NCBI GenBank assembly: GCA_017556595.1
Contig: JAFYML010000100.1
Location: 1 to 6,442 of the forward strand
Direction: 5' to 3'
DNA length: 6,442 bases
From: Bacteroides sp.
GTDB taxonomy: Bacteria; Bacteroidota; Bacteroidia; Bacteroidales; Bacteroidaceae
The first letter of the stretch is position 1. Each line of letters starts with the position of its first letter. Position numbers and translations under genes: made by a program. Positions 1 to 5,458 of the stretch are shown here, piece after piece. The notes below the pieces were generated by a model that saw nothing but the letters and a program-made list of their open reading frames with translations, did not search any database and was not told where the DNA came from.

Positions 1-410
1 ATGTATTCGAAACTGTATTCACAGTAGGTTCAGTACACGAAGGTACTATCATTGAAATGTTGGATAAGGGTGCAGTTGTTGCTCTTCCTTACGGTGTTGA
101 AGGTTTCGCTACTCCTAAGCACTTGGTAAAAGAAGATGGCAAGCAAGCTCAACTCGAAGAAAAGCTCGAGTTCAAGGTAATCGAGTTCAACAAGGACGCT
201 AAGCGTATCATCCTTTCTCACAGCCGTATTTTCGAAGATGCTGCTAAGGCAGAAGAACGTGCAGAAAAGAAGGCAGCTAAGAAGGCTACAGCTAAGGTAA
301 AAGAAGAAGCTCCTGCTATTCAAAACCAAGCTGCTTCTACTACTTTGGGTGATATCGATGCTTTGGCTGCATTGAAGGAACAACTCGAAGCTAGTGCAAA
401 GAAGAAGTAA
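1..410 (+). CDS. rpsA: 30S ribosomal protein S1, C-terminal part (5' end outside window)
   Basis: S1 binds mRNA on the 30S ribosomal subunit through repeated OB-fold S1 domains and helps load mRNA. The open frame runs from base 3 to a TAA at 408-410, giving the last 135 residues. The first about 75 residues are the final S1 domain: VGSVHEGTI, then GAVVALPYGVEGFATPKH, and a closing KVIEFNKDAKRIILSHSR. A Lys/Glu/Ala-rich tail (AEERAEKKAAKKATAKVKEE) and an end in GDIDALAALKEQLEASAKKK follow, a kind of extension I associate with Bacteroidales S1. Codon use is strongly biased (GAA, AAG, GCT, CGT), as expected for a highly expressed ribosomal gene. A stem-loop with T-tract begins about 20 bases after the stop. 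The start codon and promoter lie outside the window. Identification is secure; only the N-terminal domains are unseen. Confidence 0.95.
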   Translation, partial: VFETVFTVGSVHEGTIIEMLDKGAVVALPYGVEGFATPKHLVKEDGKQAQLEEKLEFKVIEFNKDAKRIILSHSRIFEDAAKAEERAEKKAAKKATAKVKEEAPAIQNQAASTTLGDIDALAALKEQLEASAKKK

Positions 411-429
411 TTCTACGAAGCATATATAT

Positions 430-466
430 AAAAAAGGTGCGTCATTATAATGGCGCACCTTTTTTT
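430..466. terminator. Bidirectional intrinsic terminator between rpsA and the recombinase gene
   Basis: A 10-bp stem (435-444 with 451-460, one G-T pair) has arms AGGTGCGTCA and TGGCGCACCT around the loop TTATAA. It is preceded by an A-run (430-434) and followed by a T-run (461-466), so both strands show a stem followed by a U-tract. It ends 4 bases before the recombinase stop codon and can serve rpsA on the + strand and the convergent recombinase on the - strand. Confidence 0.9.
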
Positions 467-470
467 ATGC

Positions 471-1397
471 TTATTTTAAATGCTCGAACATCTTGTCGAT
501 GCACTTTCGCTTTTGATCCATATTGGGGTGTACGTATAGATTTAGTGTTGTGCTGATATTGGCATGAGCGAGCAGTACACTAACCGTTTTGTAGTCGCAT
601 TGACTTTCGATGCATCGCGTAGCAAATGTGTGTCTAAGCCCGTGAAATTTTAACTTAGGGATATCTAAATCCTTTAGCAATTGCTTGTAATAATTGCGGT
701 AAATGCGCGGTTCGGTAGGTCTAGCCTCGTTGGTCAACACAAAGTAATTATCATTTTCTACACTTTTAAATGGGCGAATCAGTTCTAGTAATTCACTATT
801 CATAGGTATTTCGCGGATAGAATTCTTCGTTTTGGGTGTACCCATTACGATTTTTGTGTGCGGTTTTCCGCTTTCTATGATATAAATTCGCTCGATGGTG
901 CGGTTTACGCTGATTGTCCCAGTGCTTAAGTTGATGTCGCTCCATTTCAAGGCGCAAATCTCTCCTATGCGCATGCCAGTGCTTAGGCTTAAGTAGATTC
1001 CCAAGTTTCGAAAGGTGGTGTTTTCTGCAATGTGTTGCATTAGTTTGCGCTGATTTTCTACACTCAGGATTTCCAATTTGTGTTTTCTGTGTTCGGTGGG
1101 GTATTTAATCGACCATTCCGTTTGTGGTAGGTATCCATGCTTAGCACCGAATTTCTGTATCATCTTCAAAATGATGAGGATACCTTTTACCGTTTTCTGA
1201 TTTAGCCCACCTTGTAGTTTCTGGAGAACAAAGCGTTGTATGTCTGTCTCTCTTAGCTCTTTTTTTCTTCCAAATGCAGGTAGAATATGATTTTCTATGA
1301 CAACTGCATAGGTCGATAGTGAGGATTGTTTTACGTATTGTTGCCTGTCCTTTTTCCAAAGAACAGCAACGTCTTTTACCGTTTTAAATCTCTTCAT
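471..1397 (-). CDS. Tyrosine-type site-specific recombinase (phage integrase family)
   Basis: A 308-residue tyrosine recombinase, complete and of normal family length. Residues 1 to about 100 form an N-terminal core-binding, SAM-like helical domain (TVKDVAVLWKKD ... STYAVVIENHILPAFG). Residues about 108-300 are the catalytic domain. All expected active-site residues are present: Arg143 in TGMRIGEICALKW, the beta-hairpin Lys at 189 or 191 in TPKTKNSIREIP, His252 and Arg255 in HGLRHTFATR, His278 in LLAHANISTT, and the nucleophile Tyr288 in LNLYVHP. The usual LGH is LAH here, a common variant. The enzyme should cut and rejoin DNA through a 3'-phosphotyrosine link. The gene stands alone: rpsA converges on it and mscS lies upstream on the same strand behind a hairpin. 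No excisionase, relaxase, phage or transposon gene is visible, and no convincing TTTG/TAnnTTTG promoter appears in 1398-1450. It could be a remnant of an integrated element, or a recombinase acting on invertible DNA elsewhere; the sequence does not decide. Confidence 0.92.
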   Translation of the reverse strand: MKRFKTVKDVAVLWKKDRQQYVKQSSLSTYAVVIENHILPAFGRKKELRETDIQRFVLQKLQGGLNQKTVKGILIILKMIQKFGAKHGYLPQTEWSIKYPTEHRKHKLEILSVENQRKLMQHIAENTTFRNLGIYLSLSTGMRIGEICALKWSDINLSTGTISVNRTIERIYIIESGKPHTKIVMGTPKTKNSIREIPMNSELLELIRPFKSVENDNYFVLTNEARPTEPRIYRNYYKQLLKDLDIPKLKFHGLRHTFATRCIESQCDYKTVSVLLAHANISTTLNLYVHPNMDQKRKCIDKMFEHLK

Positions 1398-1420
1398 AGC
1401 GATGTCTGTTAAAATAGGGG

Positions 1421-1446
1421 TGTTTGTTAGGGTGGGCTAAGTAACA
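1421..1446. repeat. Imperfect 10-6-10 inverted repeat upstream of the recombinase (candidate core recombination site)
   Basis: TGTTTGTTAG (1421-1430), a 6-base spacer GGTGGG, then CTAAGTAACA (1437-1446). The arms pair at 8 of 10 positions; mismatches fall at 1425/1442 and 1426/1441. Two inverted arms of about 10 bp around a 6-8 bp spacer is the geometry of tyrosine-recombinase core sites. It lies 24 bases from the recombinase start codon. Function is inferred only from shape and location; no second copy of the whole 26-bp structure is in the window. Confidence 0.35.
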
Positions 1447-1480
1447 GAAAAGGGCTGAATCTACCAAAAGATTCAGCCCT
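1447..1480 (-). terminator. Probable terminator of mscS (12-bp perfect hairpin)
   Basis: AGGGCTGAATCT (1451-1462) and AGATTCAGCCCT (1469-1480) form a perfect 12-bp stem with a 6-base loop. Read on the - strand the stem is followed by TTTTCTGTT, a modest U-tract. It lies about 80 bases beyond the mscS stop codon and about 50 bases before the recombinase start, so it should end mscS transcription and shield the recombinase from read-through. The + side is also T-rich (AATTTTGTAAATTT), but no + strand gene ends here. Confidence 0.75.
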
Positions 1481-1559
1481 AATTTTGTAAATTTATTTAA
1501 TACTGTTAAAATAATATACTTAATTGTGGAATAAAATGTTAAAATAGTATGAAGTTGGT

Positions 1560-2423
1560 TTATTTTGCTTGGTGAACCGTAACTTGTGGGAATGGGAAAT
1601 TGATACCTTCTTTATTGAATGTAGCATAAACGGCCTTATTCATTGTGAAGAATACGTCCCAATAATTTTCGCTCTTCACCCATACGCGGACAACGACATT
1701 CACACTGCTGTCGGCCAATGCAATTAAATTGACAAAAGGAGCCGGTGTGCTCAAAATACGTTCGTCGGCAGCAATCAGACGATTGATAACACTTTCTACC
1801 TTATTATAATCTTCTCCGTACTCGATAGTGAATGTCCAATCGACGCGTCGAGTTTCTTCGCGGCTATAGTTGATGATGTTTCCGCTACTCAATCCTCCAT
1901 TTGGAACGTAGATTACTTTGTTGTCGCCTGATGTAAGGATGGTGTGGAAGATTTGAATCTCTTTCACTGTACCCGATACGCCTTGACACTCAATAAAGTC
2001 GCCCACTTTGAATGGACGGAATAAAAGAATGATTAATCCACCGGCAAAGTTTTGCAGATTACCCGAGAGCGCCATACCTACAGCTACACCAGCCGATGCT
2101 AATAACGCTGCAAATGAAGTAGTATCTACACCTAATTTATTGACAATGGCTACAATCAATAGGATGGTGAGCAAGATATTCACAAAACTTTTCACAAAAC
2201 TTTGTACGCCGGCATCAACATTGCGGCGTGAAAGAAGTTTGGCAACAAGCTTGTTGACTACAGAAATGAGTAATCTACCTACGAGGAAGATAATCAAAGC
2301 TGCAATGATTTGCTTGCCTGTGCTGATACCCCAATTCGTTAGTTGCTGAATAAGTTCTTGAACTTTGTCCAATGCGGCAACGCTTCCTTCTGCGGTTGCT
2401 GCTGTTTGTAAAAATGTAAGCAT
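1560..2423 (-). CDS. mscS: Small-conductance mechanosensitive ion channel, MscS family
   Basis: A 287-residue MscS-type channel, almost the same length as E. coli MscS. Such channels form inner-membrane heptamers that open under membrane tension and release solutes on osmotic downshift. Segment 36-58 (IIAALIIFLVGRLLISVV) fits TM1 and 79-96 fits TM2. Residues about 99-131 are the pore-lining TM3, rich in Ala and Gly (AALLASAGVAVGMALSGNLQNFAGGLIIL). The signature FRPFKVGDFIE follows at 135-145, then the beta domain (GTVKEIQIFHTILTSGDNKVIYVPNG, 151-176) and a C-terminal alpha/beta domain that ends in INFPFPQVTV, matching the family's IPFPQ motif. The ATG at 2421-2423 sits about 30 bases downstream of a good Bacteroidetes -7 element, which supports this start. 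The gene is transcribed away from the thiamine operon and appears monocistronic, with the hairpin at 1451-1480 as terminator. The short hydrophilic N-terminus (1-35) rules out the large MscK/YnaI-type relatives. Confidence 0.93.
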   Translation of the reverse strand: MLTFLQTAATAEGSVAALDKVQELIQQLTNWGISTGKQIIAALIIFLVGRLLISVVNKLVAKLLSRRNVDAGVQSFVKSFVNILLTILLIVAIVNKLGVDTTSFAALLASAGVAVGMALSGNLQNFAGGLIILLFRPFKVGDFIECQGVSGTVKEIQIFHTILTSGDNKVIYVPNGGLSSGNIINYSREETRRVDWTFTIEYGEDYNKVESVINRLIAADERILSTPAPFVNLIALADSSVNVVVRVWVKSENYWDVFFTMNKAVYATFNKEGINFPFPQVTVHQAK

Positions 2424-2452
2424 AATGAGTTGTTGTTAACGTTAATTTGTTG

Positions 2453-2482
2453 CAAAATTAAGGAATCTGCGAATGTTTGAAA
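2453..2482 (-). promoter_or_regulatory. Predicted Bacteroidetes-type promoter for mscS
   Basis: On the - strand, TAATTTTG (2460 to 2453) is an exact match to the -7 consensus TAnnTTTG. TTTC (2482 to 2479) stands at the -33 position, one base off TTTG, with an 18-base spacer. Transcription would start near 2446, giving a leader of roughly 22 bases. A perfect 10-bp palindrome, TTAACGTTAA (2436-2445), lies between the predicted start point and the ATG. Confidence 0.6.
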
Positions 2483-2511
2483 TACGTTTTATTCTTTTTT
2501 TTGACTTTTTC

Positions 2512-2542
2512 TTTCTCGTTTTTCTTAAATCCTCTATCTTTG
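2512..2542 (+). promoter_or_regulatory. Predicted Bacteroidetes-type promoter for the thiamine operon
   Basis: TATCTTTG (2535-2542) matches the -7 consensus TAnnTTTG exactly, and TTTC (2512-2515) fits the -33 box with one mismatch at a 19-base spacing. The predicted transcription start, about 2548-2550, falls just before the riboswitch aptamer, as expected when the aptamer forms the 5' end of the mRNA. The preceding stretch (about 2484-2525) is very T-rich. Confidence 0.65.
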
Positions 2543-2550
2543 CTGCGATT

Positions 2551-2643
2551 TCAACTAAGGGGTGCCCTAATATGACGGGCTGAGATCATACCCATTGACC
2601 TGATCCGGGTAGTGCCGGCGTAGGGAAGAGAGAAGAAAAGTTG
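2551..2643 (+). promoter_or_regulatory. TPP riboswitch (THI box)
   Basis: This is the classic thiamine pyrophosphate aptamer. GGGGTGCCC (2559-2567) opens it. P3 is GCCC/GGGC (2564-2567 with 2577-2580), followed by the conserved CTGAGA (2580-2585). P2 closes with ACCC (2590-2593). GACCTGATC (2597-2605) follows, then the P5 hairpin CCGG-GTAGTG-CCGG (2605-2618) and the conserved GCGTAGGGAA (2618-2627). CTGAGA contacts the pyrimidine ring of TPP, and the P4/P5 side holds the pyrophosphate. The usual short P1 next to AGGGAA is weak (CT/AG only), but CAACT (2552-2556) can pair with AGTTG (2639-2643) to close the whole structure. It controls the receptor-transporter-kinase operon downstream, so high TPP should repress it. 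Confidence 0.96.
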
Positions 2644-2654
2644 CCCCTTTTCTT
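2633..2654 (+). promoter_or_regulatory. Candidate expression platform of the TPP riboswitch
   Basis: Directly after the aptamer, AAGAAAAG (2633-2640) and CTTTTCTT (2647-2654) can form an 8-bp hairpin with loop TTGCCC. The CCCCTT at 2644-2649 can instead pair with AAGGGG (2557-2562), the 5' strand of aptamer helix P2, so the two states exclude each other. The hairpin is followed by AT-rich DNA (TATTAATCTTTAATAG) with no real U-tract, so termination versus translation control cannot be decided. The start codon is 28 bases further on. Confidence 0.45.
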
Positions 2655-2681
2655 TATTAATCTTTAATAGTTTGAATTGCA

Positions 2682-4895
2682 ATGAAACGAAATGCAATGA
2701 CAACCTGCTTGCTATTGGCGGCAGGAATGGGTGTTTGTGCGCAAACACCAACGGACAGCTTGCAGATGCACATGCTGCAAGAAGTAGAAATTATGGCTAC
2801 ACGCGCCACAACAGCCACCCCCGTGGCCTACACGAATGTGACGAGTGAGCAACTCGAAAAACAAAATCATGGACAAGATTTGCCTTATCTGCTCAGTATG
2901 ACACCTAGTGCCATCACTACTAGTGATGCAGGGGCTGGCATTGGCTACACTACGCTCAGGGTGCGAGGTACGGATGCTACGCGCATCAATGTAACGGCCA
3001 ACGGCATTCCGATGAATGATGCCGAAAGTCATAATGTGTTTTGGGTGAATATGCCCGATTTAGCATCAAGTCTAAAGGATGTGCAACTACAAAGAGGGGT
3101 AGGCACCTCGACAAATGGTGCCGGTGCTTTCGGTGCAAGTATGAATATGCAAACGGGACGCCATACCGTAGAACCTTATGCTTCGATAACAGCTTCGGCC
3201 GGTTCGTTCGGAACAATGAAACAAACACTTAAATTGGGAACCGGATTGCTGAACGACCATTGGGCGGTAGATGCACGTCTTAGCAACATAGGTACAGACG
3301 GATACATAGACCGTGCTTCGGTAAATCTGAATAGTTATTACCTGCAAACGGGTTATTATACGGCAAATACTAGCTTGCGCTTGATATTGATAGGCGGACA
3401 GGAGAAGACCTATCACGCATGGAATTATGCTAGCAAAGAGGAGATGGCGGAATATGGCCGACGATATAACTCCTGCGGATATATGTTTACCGATGAGAAT
3501 GGCAAGGCGCACTATTACGATGACCAAACCGACAATTATGTGCAGAAACATGCTTGGTTGTTGCTGAATCATAATTTCGATAGTAATTGGAACATGAACG
3601 TAGGTCTGCACTACACCAAAGGCGATGGCTATTACCAAGAGTATAAAACCGACCGTTGGCTGCCCGAATATGGTTTGGAGGGCGATGACACCGATTTAGT
3701 GCGTAAAAAAGCAATGGACAACGATTTCTACGGAGGAATCTTCTCGTTGACCTATCGCAATGCGCGTGTCAATGCAACGTTAGGCGGTGGATGGAATCGC
3801 TACGAAGGCGATCACTACGGACGCATCCTCTGGATAAAAAACTACGTAGGTAACTTGAATCCCGACCAAGATTATTACCGCAACACGGGTACAAAGCAAG
3901 ATGGAAACATCTATCTGAAGACAATCTACGACATGGGTGCCGGTGTGAGCGCTTATGCCGATGTGCAGTATCGCCACATCACATATCGCATAAAAGGTGA
4001 AAACGATAAATACGATTGGACACGCCAACCAGCGGGAATGCAACAATTGGCGGTGGACGAGACATTCGATTTCTTGAATCCAAAAATCGGTTTGAATTGG
4101 CAAATCAATGCTGCTCATCGTGCCTATGCTTCGCTGGGTGTAGCAAGTAAAGAACCTACGCGAAACAACTATACCGATGGAAAATTCCGCATTCACCCAA
4201 AAGCAGAGCGTTTGACCGACTATGAATTGGGTTATGCCTTCGCAAACAAGGCATGGAATGTGGGTGTAAACCTCTACTACATGGATTATAAAGACCAATT
4301 GGTGCTGACCGGCGAATTGAATGAAATAGGCGAACCGCTTGCTGCAAACATGCCCGAAAGCTATCGCATGGGTGTAGAAATGATAGCCGCATGGCAAATA
4401 ACACCCCATTTCGGTTGGAATGCAAATGCTACACTAAGCAAAAACAGGATAAAGAATTTCACCGAAACACTATACGAAAACGAAGATCCCACGGGCGATG
4501 TATGGCAAACCAATTTAGGCGATACACATATTGCTTTCTCGCCCGATGTGATTCTGAACAACCAATTTGTATATAACTATAAGGGATGGGAAGCATCTTT
4601 GCATTCGCAATATGTAGGTAAGCAATACATGAGCAACTTGGATTGCGAAGCACACGTGCTGGACGCCTATTTCGTAAGCAATTTAAATCTGAGCTATTCG
4701 TTTGCATTGCCGCGCATAAAACAAATCACCATTGGTTGTACCATTTACAACCTCTTCAACGAAGAGTACGAGAACAATGGTTATGCCGGTAGCGGTTTCT
4801 ATTACGACGGCACACAAAAAGTGCGTTACGACTATGCCGGCTATGCAGCACAAGCAGGAACAAATTTCTTGGCAAACATTAGCATTAACTTCTAA
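2682..4895 (+). CDS. TonB-dependent outer-membrane receptor, probable thiamine transporter
   Basis: A 737-residue TonB-dependent receptor. Residues 1-20 are a type I signal peptide (MKRNAMTTCLLLAAGMGVCA, cleavage before QTP). LQEVEIMATR (32-41) is a likely TonB box. The plug domain spans about 43-160, with the family features LRVRGTDATRINVTANGIPMND (92-112) and VQLQRGVGTSTNGAGAFGASMNM (124-146). From about 160 to the end is the 22-stranded barrel, rich in alternating aromatic strands, with a late YNLFNEEYENNGY motif and a terminal Phe (ANISINF) used for barrel assembly. It lacks the N-terminal carboxypeptidase-like domain of SusC-type receptors, and no SusD-like gene follows. The substrate is inferred from the TPP riboswitch upstream and the transporter and kinase downstream, an arrangement known from Bacteroidetes thiamine regulons (omr1-type receptor). 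An in-frame ATG at 2697 could also serve as start, but the first one gives the better signal peptide (charged KR near the N-terminus). Confidence 0.93.
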   Translation: MKRNAMTTCLLLAAGMGVCAQTPTDSLQMHMLQEVEIMATRATTATPVAYTNVTSEQLEKQNHGQDLPYLLSMTPSAITTSDAGAGIGYTTLRVRGTDATRINVTANGIPMNDAESHNVFWVNMPDLASSLKDVQLQRGVGTSTNGAGAFGASMNMQTGRHTVEPYASITASAGSFGTMKQTLKLGTGLLNDHWAVDARLSNIGTDGYIDRASVNLNSYYLQTGYYTANTSLRLILIGGQEKTYHAWNYASKEEMAEYGRRYNSCGYMFTDENGKAHYYDDQTDNYVQKHAWLLLNHNFDSNWNMNVGLHYTKGDGYYQEYKTDRWLPEYGLEGDDTDLVRKKAMDNDFYGGIFSLTYRNARVNATLGGGWNRYEGDHYGRILWIKNYVGNLNPDQDYYRNTGTKQDGNIYLKTIYDMGAGVSAYADVQYRHITYRIKGENDKYDWTRQPAGMQQLAVDETFDFLNPKIGLNWQINAAHRAYASLGVASKEPTRNNYTDGKFRIHPKAERLTDYELGYAFANKAWNVGVNLYYMDYKDQLVLTGELNEIGEPLAANMPESYRMGVEMIAAWQITPHFGWNANATLSKNRIKNFTETLYENEDPTGDVWQTNLGDTHIAFSPDVILNNQFVYNYKGWEASLHSQYVGKQYMSNLDCEAHVLDAYFVSNLNLSYSFALPRIKQITIGCTIYNLFNEEYENNGYAGSGFYYDGTQKVRYDYAGYAAQAGTNFLANISINF

Positions 4896-4909
4896 TTTCT
4901 AATTTAAAA

Positions 4910-5458
4910 GTGGAACTTTTAGGAACAATCGTCGGTTTGATATACTTGTGGCTTGAGTACAAAGCAAGTATCTATCTTTGGATAGCAGGAATTGTGATGC
5001 CAGCCATCTACTTGTTTGTGTATTACGAAGCCGGATTGTATGCCGATTTCGGTATCAATGTCTATTACCTGTTGGTAGCTGTCTATGGCTGGATAGTGTG
5101 GAGTAGTGGTAAGTCGAAAGATAATCAAGAGCTACCCATTACGCTTATGCCTCGCAGCTATTGGTTGCCGTTACTTGCTGTCTTTGCGTTTGTTTTTGCT
5201 GGTATAGCTTGGTTGCTCATTACGCAAACGGATAGCACCGTGCCTTGGGCGGATTCGTTTACCACCGCCTTGAGCATAGTAGGTATGTGGATGCTTGCAC
5301 GCAAATATTTGCAACAATGGTGGGTATGGATAGTGGTAGATGTGGTTAGTGCTATGCTTTATGTGTATAAAGAGCTCTATTTTACGGCAGCTTTGTACCT
5401 GCTTTATGCAATTATCGCTATCTTTGGCTACTTGAAATGGAAAAAACTGATGATATGA
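4910..5458 (+). CDS. pnuT: PnuC-family inner-membrane thiamine transporter (PnuT-like)
   Basis: A 182-residue, strongly hydrophobic protein of the PnuC family, with about seven predicted membrane segments. Family features visible are WLEYKAS (14-20), YADFGINVYYLLVAVYGWIVW (44-64) with its Trp pair, WADSFTTALSIVGMWMLARK (113-132), WWVWIVVDVVSAMLY (137-151), and a charged end LKWKK. PnuC-type carriers move vitamin precursors by facilitated diffusion and depend on phosphorylation inside the cell to trap the substrate. The TPP riboswitch and the kinase gene downstream point to thiamine rather than nicotinamide riboside. The start is a GTG, 14 bases after the receptor stop; the same frame upstream offers no ATG before its stop at 4886, and the next Met (residue 30) would remove the first membrane segment. 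It overlaps the kinase start by ATGA (or by 22 bases if the kinase starts at 5437). Confidence 0.92.
   Translation: MELLGTIVGLIYLWLEYKASIYLWIAGIVMPAIYLFVYYEAGLYADFGINVYYLLVAVYGWIVWSSGKSKDNQELPITLMPRSYWLPLLAVFAFVFAGIAWLLITQTDSTVPWADSFTTALSIVGMWMLARKYLQQWWVWIVVDVVSAMLYVYKELYFTAALYLLYAIIAIFGYLKWKKLMI

Larger units (their letters stand above)
1407..1546 (+). repeat. Three direct copies of TGTTAAAATA in the mscS-recombinase spacer
   Basis: Copies at 1407-1416, 1504-1513 and 1537-1546. The second and third agree over 14 bases with one mismatch (TGTTAAAATAATAT and TGTTAAAATAGTAT) and are 33 bases apart. The first lies only 10 bases upstream of the recombinase start codon. They flank the 10-6-10 inverted repeat and the 12-bp hairpin. 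They could be protein-binding sites, for example recombinase arm sites, or chance in AT-rich DNA. Confidence 0.5.

Noticed and set aside
30..458. 142-codon frame antisense to rpsA
   Set aside because: Low-complexity Leu/Phe/Ser translation that is the complement of the Lys/Glu/Ala-rich S1 tail, and it runs through the terminator.
411..470. A tRNA or other classic attachment gene next to the recombinase
   Set aside because: No tRNA-like cloverleaf and no copy of the 1421-1446 site was found at the recombinase 3' end; only the terminator is there.
2682..2745. Lipoprotein signal at the receptor N-terminus (Cys19)
   Set aside because: The residues before Cys (MGV) do not fit a lipobox, and VCA-Q fits ordinary signal peptidase I cleavage.
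2712..4707. Long open frames on the - strand and in other + frames across the receptor gene
   Set aside because: They show no recognisable domains, are Cys/His/Arg-rich as expected of shadow frames, and overlap a clear TonB-receptor gene.
4896..4909. Separate promoter for pnuT in the receptor-pnuT gap
   Set aside because: Only 14 bases with no -7 element; the tight spacing indicates one operon.
5437..5457. Upstream ATG at 5437 as kinase start
   Set aside because: It would deepen the overlap with pnuT to 22 bases and add only MEKTDD, without conserved residues. The ATG at 5455 gives the standard ATGA overlap. Not fully excluded.
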